Shown here: positions 1 through 6,118 of the stretch, one piece after another
Position numbering within the stretch: the first letter of the stretch is position 1
Layout of the letters: each line of letters starts with the position of its first letter
Source of the DNA: Legionellales bacterium UBA5158
GTDB lineage: Bacteria > Pseudomonadota > Gammaproteobacteria > DSM-16500
Direction of reading: 5' to 3'
Assembly (NCBI GenBank): GCA_002413665.1
Contig: DHXK01000192.1
Location: 8,354 to 16,528 of the forward strand
Length of the DNA: 8,175 bases
Program-made: the position numbers and the translations under genes
The notes under the pieces: model-generated
The model's input: the letters and a program-made list of their open reading frames with translations, nothing else
Databases searched by the model: none
Told to the model about the DNA's origin: nothing

Positions 1-776
1 TAGCCGTACTATGTGTTGATGATCCTGTTGTAAGAGAAATTCTCCCTCAGGTTTCACGTCCTCTTATTACTTACGGCTTTGAAGCCGATGCTCATGTTAG
101 AGCAACAAACATTTCTCAAGTAGGCACGCGTACGTCTTTTACTGTTATACGTTCTCAAGATTTGCCATCGTTAAATGTAACGCTGAATCTGCCCGGTAAA
201 CATAATATTTTAAATGCTCTAGCAGCTATAGCCGTCGCCACAGAATTAAAAGTGTCAGATGAAGCCATCATGAGAGCATTAGATAATTTCGCAGGTATAG
301 GCCGACGATTTCAAATTTATGGTGACTTTGCTACCAATAAAGAAGGGTGTTTTACACTAGTCGATGATTATGGTCATCATCCTAGAGAAATCGCTGCAAC
401 TTTGCAGGCGGCAAGAGACAGCTGGCCTCATCGTCGATTAGTGATGGTTTATCAGCCTCATCGATATACTCGTACCCACGATTTATTTAATGATTTCTGT
501 GAAGTATTAGAGAAGGTTGATGTATTAGTGTTATTGGATGTTTATTCAGCCGGGGAAGAAAGAATTGAAGGTGCTGATAGCAAGTCTATTGCCCAACAAA
601 TAAGTCAGCAAGGTAAGATCAAGCCGATTCATATTGAAAATCATGCACAGCTCACGCAAGTGCTCAGCGATATATTGTGTGCTGATGACATTTTACTCAT
701 GCAAGGTGCTGGGAATATCGGTGTTTTATCTGCGAAATTAGCGACCACAAAATTAAATGAGTTAGTGCAATGCTAG
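1..776 (+). CDS. murC: UDP-N-acetylmuramate--L-alanine ligase, C-terminal part (5' end outside window)
   Basis: MurC is the cytoplasmic ATP-dependent ligase that adds L-alanine to UDP-MurNAc, the first peptide step of peptidoglycan precursor synthesis. Frame 3 is open from the window edge; the first full codon is at base 3 and 257 codons precede the TAG at 774-776, about half the length of E. coli MurC (491 aa). The visible part starts with AVLCVDDPVVREILPQVSR, close to E. coli AVMCVDDPVIRELLPRVSR at the end of the central ATPase domain. Further Mur-ligase marks, counted from the first full codon, are PGKHN (64-68), DDYGHHP (121-127), QPHRYTRT (151-158) and QGAGNIG (234-240) in the C-terminal domain. 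The TTG at 162 is an internal Leu codon and not the gene start, because similarity continues upstream of it. The stop overlaps the murB start by 7 bp, which suggests translational coupling. Confidence 0.97.
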   Translation, partial: AVLCVDDPVVREILPQVSRPLITYGFEADAHVRATNISQVGTRTSFTVIRSQDLPSLNVTLNLPGKHNILNALAAIAVATELKVSDEAIMRALDNFAGIGRRFQIYGDFATNKEGCFTLVDDYGHHPREIAATLQAARDSWPHRRLVMVYQPHRYTRTHDLFNDFCEVLEKVDVLVLLDVYSAGEERIEGADSKSIAQQISQQGKIKPIHIENHAQLTQVLSDILCADDILLMQGAGNIGVLSAKLATTKLNELVQC

Positions 777-1681
777 TAGACGATGTAATAAAAGAGGTTT
801 TGCCTAAGCTTCGCGGACGATTGTTGCCTAGTGAACCTTTGGCCAATTATACCTCCTGGAGAGTAGGGGGGCCTGCGAACTATGTTTATATCCCTGCAGA
901 TTTAGCAGATACAGTGTGTTTTTTACAAGAACTTCCTGCTGAGACAGCTTTGCTGTGGTTGGGGTTAGGAAGTAATACTTTAGTGAGGGATGGCGGGATT
1001 GATGCAGTTGCCATCATCACTCAGGGTGCATTGAGCAAGATATCACTAGCTGATTCCGTTATCGTGCGAGCAGAAGCAGGAGTCTCGTGCGCTCAGATAG
1101 CTCGATATACAGCAAGACAAGGTCTAACAGGGCTTGAATTCATGGCTGGGATTCCAGGCACTGTGGGGGGAGCCCTCGCAATGAATGCTGGGTGTTATGG
1201 CGGCGAGACCTGGCAAAAAGTCTGTAAAGTTGAATCCATTGATCGGCTAGGTGTTCTGAGATCTCGTCCTGCGTCAGATTATGAAGCAAGTTATCGACAT
1301 GTCGTTTGTCCCGAGAATGAATGGTTTATTGCGGGCTATTTTGAATTAGTTCCAGGAGATAAAAAACAGGCCTTAGACGATATTCGCGTTTTATTAGGAA
1401 AACGCAATGCTTCTCAGCCCACAAGCTGGCCTAATGGTGGATCTGTTTTTCGTAATCCAAAAGATAATCACGCCGCAAAGTTAATTGAACAGTCGGGGCT
1501 AAAAGGTTTTAAGCTGGGTGGAGCAAGCGTTTCTGAAAAACATGCTAATTTTATTATTAATGAAGGTGGGGCAAGTGCGGCTGACATTGAAAATTTAATT
1601 GAATATGTCGCGAGTATTGTAGAGCAAAAACATGCTATAAAATTGATTCCAGAAGTGCGTATAGTCGGAAAATTATTATAA
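770..1681 (+). CDS. murB: UDP-N-acetylenolpyruvoylglucosamine reductase (short, type II-like)
   Basis: MurB is the FAD-dependent cytoplasmic enzyme that uses NADPH to reduce UDP-GlcNAc-enolpyruvate to UDP-MurNAc, the substrate of MurC next door. The 303-residue product shows the FAD-binding signatures GLGSN (65-69) and GIPGTVGGALAMNAG (127-141). Expected catalytic residues are present: Arg176 in YR (175-176), the proton donor Ser225 in NGGSVFRNP (222-230), and Glu295 in PEVR (294-297). SEKHANFI (255-262) is another family hallmark. The length and the GGSVFRNP form fit the shorter type II MurB class, not the longer E. coli type I enzyme (about 340 aa). The ATG at 770 lies inside the end of murC, so the two are probably co-translated; a weak GAG-type ribosome site sits about 8 bases upstream. 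The TAA stop is followed by ftsQ after 12 bp. Type II assignment is from motif memory, not an alignment. Confidence 0.97.
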   Translation: MLVDDVIKEVLPKLRGRLLPSEPLANYTSWRVGGPANYVYIPADLADTVCFLQELPAETALLWLGLGSNTLVRDGGIDAVAIITQGALSKISLADSVIVRAEAGVSCAQIARYTARQGLTGLEFMAGIPGTVGGALAMNAGCYGGETWQKVCKVESIDRLGVLRSRPASDYEASYRHVVCPENEWFIAGYFELVPGDKKQALDDIRVLLGKRNASQPTSWPNGGSVFRNPKDNHAAKLIEQSGLKGFKLGGASVSEKHANFIINEGGASAADIENLIEYVASIVEQKHAIKLIPEVRIVGKLL

Positions 1682-1693
1682 AGGTAATCCAGG

Positions 1694-2431
1694 ATGGCAG
1701 TAGGGAGCGTAAGGAAGCAAAAACTCGCTAAGCAGAAAGTGTCGTGGCAGGCTATTGCCAAAATATCAGGATTCATCACGCTAGCCTTTATCCTCATCTT
1801 TGCGTTAATCTCTAGAGATCGGTTAGCTTCTTTTCCCATTACCAATGTTAAAATCTTTGGTGTACAACATGTTAGTCATCAAGAATTGGAAGGCTTGGTA
1901 GCCCCGTTCGTGGATAAAGGTTTTTTTAAAGTTGATATCGGTGTCATTAAAGATAGAATTATGCAACTCTCTTGGGTAGCAGATGTTATGGTACGTAGGG
2001 TCTGGCCTGATAAAGTTGTGATTACGATTGGTGAAAAAACTCCCTTGGCTTCGTGGAATGGAGAAAGTTTATTATACTCTGTTGGAGAAATATTTACACC
2101 AAAAGTAGCGACTTATCCCGCAGGTTTACCTGAATTTTTAGGTCCTAGCGGAGAACAAATTACGATGCTTAAATACTATGCTAGAATGAACACCTTATTA
2201 ATCCCATTGCATTTTAAGATTGCCCGGCTAGAATTGTCTCGCTCTATGCTATGGAATGTAACCTTGAGTAATGGAATAAAATTAAATATAGGGTATAAAG
2301 ATATCTTGACTCGTATCAGCCATTTTGTGAAAGTGTACCCGAAAATTGTGGGAGCACGAGCAACAGATGTAGAGTATATTGACTTACGGTATCCTAATGG
2401 AATGGCGGTTCGTTGGAAGACAGTTACTTAA
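1694..2431 (+). CDS. ftsQ: Cell division protein FtsQ
   Basis: FtsQ is a bitopic inner-membrane divisome protein that joins the Z-ring side of the machinery to the periplasmic FtsB/FtsL and septal wall synthesis proteins. The 245-residue product has a basic cytoplasmic N-terminus (RKQKLAKQK, 7-15), one membrane segment (about 19-40, ending before RDR), and a POTRA domain (about 47-115) starting FPITNVKIFGVQHVS. The conserved VRRVWPD block (100-106) matches E. coli VRKQWPD. The beta domain ends with YIDLRYPNGMAVRW (228-241), equivalent to E. coli YVDLRYDSGAAVGW. An AAGG at 1681-1684, overlapping the murB stop, lies 9 bases before the ATG and supports this start. FtsQ normally follows ddlB in E. 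coli; here it follows murB directly. The protein is somewhat shorter than E. coli FtsQ (276 aa), mainly at the two ends. Confidence 0.96.
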   Translation: MAVGSVRKQKLAKQKVSWQAIAKISGFITLAFILIFALISRDRLASFPITNVKIFGVQHVSHQELEGLVAPFVDKGFFKVDIGVIKDRIMQLSWVADVMVRRVWPDKVVITIGEKTPLASWNGESLLYSVGEIFTPKVATYPAGLPEFLGPSGEQITMLKYYARMNTLLIPLHFKIARLELSRSMLWNVTLSNGIKLNIGYKDILTRISHFVKVYPKIVGARATDVEYIDLRYPNGMAVRWKTVT

Positions 2432-2455
2432 CTTAATGAGTTTGGAAGCAAAACT

Positions 2456-2890
2456 ATGGCAAAGAAGCCAAACAAAGATTTGATGGTTGGTATAGACATT
2501 GGCACATCCAAGGTTGTAGCGATCGTGGGAGAAGTGGGCCAGGATGGAAAGATTAATGTGGTAGGATTAGGTTCACATCCTTCACAAGGGTTGAAACGCG
2601 GGGTTGTTGTCAACATAGAATCTGCTGTGCAATCGATACAGAATGCGGTAGAAGAAGCAGAGTTGATGGCGGGTTGTCAGATTTATTCTGCTTTTACTGG
2701 CATCGCTGGCAGTCATATTCGTAGTATTAATTCTCATGGAATCGTCGCGATTCGTGATCGCGAAGTCACTCAGTCTGATGTAGACAGAGTGATAGACGCG
2801 GCAAAAGCGGTTGCAATTCCTGCTGATCAAAAGATTTTACATATACTTCCTCAAGAATTTATCATTGATAATCAAGATTCAATTCGTTAA
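2456..2890 (+). CDS. ftsA: FtsA N-terminal fragment (144 aa, ends at premature TAA)
   Basis: This is what would be translated from the normal ftsA start if the TAA at 2888-2890 is real and read as stop. It contains subdomain 1A strands with the phosphate-1 loop and most of subdomain 1C (EVTQSDVDRVIDAAKAV, about 104-120). It lacks the second phosphate loop, the adenosine loop, subdomains 2A/2B and the membrane helix, so it should not bind ATP or FtsZ by itself. It is one piece of the interrupted gene described in the whole-length entry and not an independent gene. Confidence 0.5.
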   Translation: MAKKPNKDLMVGIDIGTSKVVAIVGEVGQDGKINVVGLGSHPSQGLKRGVVVNIESAVQSIQNAVEEAELMAGCQIYSAFTGIAGSHIRSINSHGIVAIRDREVTQSDVDRVIDAAKAVAIPADQKILHILPQEFIIDNQDSIR

Positions 2891-2899
2891 CCTATAGGC

Positions 2900-3688
2900 A
2901 TGTCCGGTGTACGCTTAGAAGCGAAAGTACATATAGTCACAGGCGCTGTGAGTGCTGCGCAAAATATAGTTAAGTGTTTAAAGCGATGTGGGTTAGTTGC
3001 AAGCGATGTTGTCTTAGAACAGTTTGCTTCAAGTTATTCGATTTTAGCAGATGATGAAAAAGAATTAGGCGTTTGCATGATTGATATTGGGGGTGGAACC
3101 ACTGATATTGCTATCTTTACAGATGGATCTATACGTCATACTGCCGTTATTCCTATAGCTGGTGATCAAGTCACTAATGATATAGCGATAGCCTTGCGTA
3201 CCCCTACCCGTAATGCTGAAGAAATTAAGCTTAAATATGGTTGTGCTCTACAAGATTTAGCTGATACAACTCAAATGATTGATATCCCTACTGTAGGAGA
3301 TAGGCCCGGACGCCATTTATCTAAGCGCGCATTAGCTGAAGTTGTTGAAGCTCGTTACGAAGAATTATTTACTTTGGTAGCAACCGAAATTCGTCGCAGT
3401 GGGTTGGAAGACTTGATTGCTGCAGGCATAGTGTTAACAGGTGGTGCCTCAAAAGTAGAAGGGGCTCAAGAGTTAGCAGAGCGAGTATTTAAAATGCCAG
3501 TACGTATAGGTGCTCCTCAGCATGTTACCGGATTAGCGGATGTCTTAAATAATCCTGTTTACGCAACAGGTGTAGGTTTGTTACTTTACGGTTTACAACA
3601 ACGTGATGGACAGCAAGAAACAATTACACAACCTAATTTAAAAAGTCTCTGGGCTAGAATGAAAGGTTGGTTTCAAGGTGGTTTTTAA
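2900..3688 (+). CDS. ftsA: FtsA C-terminal fragment (262 aa from first ATG after the premature stop)
   Basis: The first ATG after the premature stop, at 2900, is the Met of the conserved GMSG motif, 9 bases past the TAA and in the same frame. Translation from it would give the end of subdomain 1C, the phosphate-2 loop, subdomains 2A and 2B (the FtsZ-peptide binding region in known FtsA structures), the adenosine loop and the membrane-targeting helix SLWARMKGWF. The only purine-rich bases upstream (AGG at 2896-2898) end one base before the ATG, too close for a normal ribosome site. Expression would therefore need reinitiation by ribosomes ending at 2890. It is a piece of the interrupted ftsA and not a separate gene. 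Confidence 0.5.
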   Translation: MSGVRLEAKVHIVTGAVSAAQNIVKCLKRCGLVASDVVLEQFASSYSILADDEKELGVCMIDIGGGTTDIAIFTDGSIRHTAVIPIAGDQVTNDIAIALRTPTRNAEEIKLKYGCALQDLADTTQMIDIPTVGDRPGRHLSKRALAEVVEARYEELFTLVATEIRRSGLEDLIAAGIVLTGGASKVEGAQELAERVFKMPVRIGAPQHVTGLADVLNNPVYATGVGLLLYGLQQRDGQQETITQPNLKSLWARMKGWFQGGF

Positions 3689-3694
3689 TATGAT
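3667..3694 (+). promoter_or_regulatory. Weak candidate promoter upstream of ftsZ
   Basis: TTGGTT (3667-3672) and TATGAT (3689-3694) are 16 bases apart at the end of ftsA and start of the AT-rich 47-bp gap before ftsZ. The -10 matches the sigma70 consensus at 5 of 6 positions and the -35 at about 3 of 6. A proximal promoter would keep ftsZ expressed if translation stops early in ftsA. This rests on motif matching only. Confidence 0.25.
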
Positions 3695-3735
3695 ATTTAA
3701 ATTAATTTTCAGCATAAACATTCTGGAGCCTTCCC

Positions 3736-4920
3736 ATGTTTGAGCTTGTCGATACAAATCCGCAAAATGCAGTTATTAAAGTCGTAGGAATCGGCGGCGG
3801 GGGTGGCAACGCTGTTGAGCACATGATGTCTGCATCTATTGAGGGTGTAGAATTTATTGTGGCTAATACTGATGCGCAAGCATTACAGAATTCCTCTGCT
3901 CATACCACTATACAGTTGGGTGAGAGCATTACACGTGGATTAGGTGCTGGGGCCAACCCAGAAATCGGACGACGTTCGGCTGAAGAAGATAGAGAGCGTA
4001 TCAAAGCTGCCTTAATGGGTGCCGATATGGTTTTTTTAACGTCGGGCATGGGTGGTGGAACAGGTACTGGAGCAGCTCCCGTATTTGCACAAATTGCAAA
4101 AGAATTGGGCATACTAACAGTGGCTATTACCACTAAGCCTTTTTCCTTTGAAGGCAAAGTGCGCATGCAAATCGCCGAAGCGGGTATCGCAAACTTAAGC
4201 CAGCACGTAGATTCATTAATCACAATTCCTAACAATAAACTGTTAAGCGTACTGGGAAAAAATGTCACTTTGGTCAATGCCTTTAGAGCCGCAAATGATG
4301 TTTTGCGGGGAGCTGTCCAAGGCATAGCTGAGTTAATTACCCGCCCCGGATTAATTAACGTAGATTTTGCGGATGTTCGCACCGTGATGTCAGAAATGGG
4401 TATGGCTATGATGGGTACAGGTGTAGCTTCTGGTGAAAATCGTTCAAGAATTGCGGCGGAAGCAGCTATTTCCAGTCCTTTACTGGAAGATGTTGATATG
4501 ACAGGTGCTCGCGGCGTATTAGTGAATATTACCGCTGGTTTAGATATGTCTATAGGCGAATTTGAAGAAGTGGGTGATGCAATAAAGAGCATTACTTCAG
4601 ATGGCGCAACGGTAGTCGTAGGAACCGTAATCGACCCTGAGCTACGTGATGAAATACGCGTTACCGTGATTGTTACTGGTTTAGGTAGAAAGCAAACCAA
4701 TCCAGTTAAGTTAATTGATTCAACGAAATCTGACGGTTCCATAGATTATCAACAATTAGAAAAGCCTACTTTAATGCGTAGGCATGCTGTCTCCAATATC
4801 TCATCTGGGATTTCAACCCCCGTGACAAAGACCACAAGTCATGCAGATTTGGGTGTAGATATGGATTATCTCGATATTCCTGCCTTTTTACGTCGTAAGG
4901 AAGAAGCAGAGGTCAATTAA
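3736..4920 (+). CDS. ftsZ: Cell division protein FtsZ (tubulin-like GTPase)
   Basis: FtsZ polymerises with GTP into the cytoplasmic Z-ring that marks the division site and recruits the divisome. The 394-residue product is nearly collinear with E. coli FtsZ (383 aa). It has the nucleotide-binding VVGIGGGGGNAV (16-27), the tubulin signature GGGTGTG (106-112), and the T7 catalytic loop NVDFADV (208-214) with both acidic residues Asp210 and Asp213. A variable linker (about 320-375) precedes the conserved C-terminal peptide DYLDIPAFLRRK (377-388), which binds FtsA and ZipA. GGAG at 3725-3728, 7 bases before the ATG, confirms the start. The gene appears fully intact, including the FtsA-binding tail, although the upstream ftsA carries a premature stop. 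The 139-bp gap after it contains a hairpin, so ftsZ and lpxC may be partly uncoupled in transcription. Confidence 0.98.
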   Translation: MFELVDTNPQNAVIKVVGIGGGGGNAVEHMMSASIEGVEFIVANTDAQALQNSSAHTTIQLGESITRGLGAGANPEIGRRSAEEDRERIKAALMGADMVFLTSGMGGGTGTGAAPVFAQIAKELGILTVAITTKPFSFEGKVRMQIAEAGIANLSQHVDSLITIPNNKLLSVLGKNVTLVNAFRAANDVLRGAVQGIAELITRPGLINVDFADVRTVMSEMGMAMMGTGVASGENRSRIAAEAAISSPLLEDVDMTGARGVLVNITAGLDMSIGEFEEVGDAIKSITSDGATVVVGTVIDPELRDEIRVTVIVTGLGRKQTNPVKLIDSTKSDGSIDYQQLEKPTLMRRHAVSNISSGISTPVTKTTSHADLGVDMDYLDIPAFLRRKEEAEVN

Positions 4921-4929
4921 TGCACTAGC

Positions 4930-4967
4930 AAGCTAGGAAATAGCGTGATCCCTATATTTTCTAGCTT
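4930..4967 (+). other. Hairpin between ftsZ and lpxC
   Basis: AAGCTAGGAAATA (4930-4942) pairs with TATTTTCTAGCTT (4955-4967) in a 13-bp stem with one G-T wobble and a 12-base loop. It begins 10 bases after the ftsZ stop. No T-run follows, so it is not a standard intrinsic terminator. It could slow transcription, stabilise the ftsZ mRNA 3' end or be a processing site. A weaker 6-bp stem (TATCCC / GGGGTA) follows just downstream. The pairing is seen directly; a role is inferred. Confidence 0.5.
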
Positions 4968-5059
4968 ATCCCTTATGTGGGGTAGGTGAAGTAATAATTA
5001 CAAAAAGAATAAGGCTATGATAACATTAGGCCTGACTTTGATAAAAAAGTGAACTATGA

Positions 5060-5977
5060 ATGATTAGACAAAGAACCTTAAAGAACGTAATTAAGGCTAC
5101 CGGAATCACCTTGCATGGCGGTGAAAGAGCAGAATTAACCCTGCGACCCGCACCTCGTAACACTGGCATTATCTTTCAACGTATTGATCTTGATCCTCCA
5201 GTTGAGATACCTGCGCGTGCAGAAAATGTGGGTGACACTACTTTATCAACCTCAATTGTAAAAAATGGTGCGCGTGTTTCTACTGTGGAACATTTGCTAT
5301 CAGCTTTTGCAGGTTTAGGTATAGATAATGCTTATGTTGACGTAACGGCTTCTGAAATTCCAATTATGGATGGAAGTGCCGGTCCGTTTGTATTTTTAGT
5401 TCAATCCGCTGGAATACAAGAACAAGATGCTCCTAAACGTTTTATCCGCATAAAACGAAAAGTTAAAGTTCAAGACGGTGATAAATGGGCTAGCTTCGAA
5501 CCTTTCGAAGGTTTTAAAGTGACTTTCTCCATTGAATTTGATCACCCACTTTTTAAATCACATAGCAAAACAGCTACTTTAGATTTTTCTAGTACTTCGT
5601 ATGTGAAAGAAGTGAGTCGAGCTAGAACATTTGGGTTTATGTCTGACTTTGAACATTTGCGTTCATTAAATTTAGCACGCGGTGCTAGTTTAGATAATGC
5701 AGTGGCAATTGATGACTTCCGTGTATTGAACGAAGATGGTTTGCGTTATGAAGATGAATTCGTAAAGCATAAAATATTAGATGCCATTGGAGATTTGTAT
5801 CTCTTAGGTTCAAGTTTAATTGGTGCATTCAGCGGTTTTAAATCGGGCCATTCATTAAATAATAAATTACTCAGAAAATTATTAGCTCATCAAGACGCTT
5901 GGGAATATGTGACTTTTGATGATCCTGCAACCGCACCTATTTCTTATGTGCGACCCATGCTGGTTTCTGACTTTTAA
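5060..5977 (+). CDS. lpxC: UDP-3-O-acyl-N-acetylglucosamine deacetylase LpxC
   Basis: LpxC is the zinc-dependent cytoplasmic deacetylase that carries out the committed step of lipid A synthesis. The 305-residue product aligns without large gaps to E. coli LpxC (305 aa), starting MIRQRTLKNVIKATGITLH. Zinc ligands are His78 (in VEHL), His237 and Asp241 (HKILD); catalytic residues are Glu77 and His264 (KSGHSLNNKLL); Thr190 sits in SRARTFGFM. All are one position before their E. coli numbers. The C-terminus, YVRPMLVSDF, lacks the E. coli LAxxxxxAVLA tail recognised by the FtsH protease, so turnover may be controlled differently. The ATG at 5060 has only a weak AGTGA ribosome site about 7 bases upstream, but the N-terminus matches the family from residue 1. 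A -10-like TATGAT at 5016-5021 lies in the leader without a convincing -35. ftsZ-lpxC is the usual end of the gammaproteobacterial dcw cluster. Confidence 0.98.
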   Translation: MIRQRTLKNVIKATGITLHGGERAELTLRPAPRNTGIIFQRIDLDPPVEIPARAENVGDTTLSTSIVKNGARVSTVEHLLSAFAGLGIDNAYVDVTASEIPIMDGSAGPFVFLVQSAGIQEQDAPKRFIRIKRKVKVQDGDKWASFEPFEGFKVTFSIEFDHPLFKSHSKTATLDFSSTSYVKEVSRARTFGFMSDFEHLRSLNLARGASLDNAVAIDDFRVLNEDGLRYEDEFVKHKILDAIGDLYLLGSSLIGAFSGFKSGHSLNNKLLRKLLAHQDAWEYVTFDDPATAPISYVRPMLVSDF

Positions 5978-5989
5978 ATCTCACATCAC

Positions 5990-6014
5990 TGGTGGATAAT
6001 TTAATTATCCATCA
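5990..6014 (+). terminator. Possible terminator hairpin after lpxC
   Basis: TGGTGGATAAT (5990-6000) and ATTATCCATCA (6004-6014) form an 11-bp stem with one G-T wobble and a 3-base TTA loop, 12 bases after the lpxC stop. The bases after it are only moderately T-rich (TTATCTCTTCATTTT), and the stem is AT-rich near the loop, so termination may be weak. Its place between the dcw genes and a new promoter fits an operon end. Confidence 0.45.
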
Positions 6015-6030
6015 ACATTATCTCTTCATT

Positions 6031-6059
6031 TTGAAAATTAAAAATTTAAATGCTAAGAT
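6031..6059 (+). promoter_or_regulatory. Sigma70-type promoter with extended -10 for the unknown two-gene unit
   Basis: TTGAAA (6031-6036; 5 of 6 match to TTGACA) is followed after exactly 17 bases by TAAGAT (6054-6059; 4 of 6 match to TATAAT), preceded by TGC (6051-6053), the extended -10 TGn. Transcription would start near 6066. That makes the ATG at 6050 part of the promoter and supports 6119 as the true start of the next gene, with a leader of roughly 50 bases. Prediction from motifs only. Confidence 0.55.
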
Positions 6060-6103
6060 TGGCTCTCCTAAGGATGGGTGCGATTTGCCCTATACACTAT
6101 TTT

Positions 6104-6109
6104 AGAAGG
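6104..6109 (+). promoter_or_regulatory. Ribosome binding site that decides the start at 6119
   Basis: AGAAGG (6104-6109) is close to the AGGAGG consensus and lies 9 bases before the ATG at 6119. The in-frame ATG at 6050 has only A/T bases upstream, and the one at 6074 has AAGG directly abutting it. This makes 6119 the best start. Confidence 0.6.
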
Positions 6110-6118
6110 CCAATCGGA

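Larger units (their letters stand above)
2456..3688 (+). pseudogene. ftsA: ftsA, interrupted by one in-frame TAA at codon 145
   Basis: FtsA is an actin-like ATPase that binds the FtsZ C-terminal peptide and tethers the Z-ring to the inner membrane by a C-terminal amphipathic helix. The frame from ATG 2456 to TAA 3686-3688 has 410 codons, near the 420 aa of E. coli FtsA. Codon 145 (2888-2890) is TAA. Reading through it gives DNQDSIR-stop-PIGMSGVRLEAKVH, against E. coli DYQEGIKNPVGLSGVRMQAKVH, so no residue is lost and the frame does not change. A Glu codon GAA is the likeliest ancestor. All else is intact: phosphate-1 GIDIGTSKV (13-21), phosphate-2 IDIGGGTTDI (codons 209-218), adenosine loop AGIVLTGG (323-330) and the membrane-targeting helix near 395-410. 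GGAAG at 2444-2448, 7 bases before the ATG, supports the start. The stop falls in subdomain 1C. Whether this is a true pseudogene, a split gene, readthrough or a base-call error cannot be told from the sequence. Confidence 0.85.

Noticed and set aside
162..164. TTG at 162 as the start of murC
   Set aside because: MurC similarity continues upstream to base 3 (AVLCVDDPVVREILP), so 162 is an internal Leu codon.
2456..3688. Genome-wide reassignment of TAA to an amino acid to explain the ftsA stop
   Set aside because: Five other genes in the window end in TAA at the expected family C-terminus, with downstream genes beginning just after.
3900..4742. 280-aa minus-strand open frame opposite ftsZ
   Set aside because: It lies wholly inside the strongly conserved ftsZ, has no recognisable domain and mirrors ftsZ codon bias; a shadow frame.
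5499..5513. Short inverted repeat AACCTT-TCG-AAGGTT in lpxC
   Set aside because: It is only 6 bp per arm inside a conserved coding stretch; explained by coding sequence and chance.
6038..6049. PmrA-like box (two TTAA half-sites) upstream of the unknown gene
   Set aside because: The half-sites are only 4 bases apart, whereas the PmrA box has about 7 bases between its TTAA cores; AT-rich sequence gives such pairs by chance.
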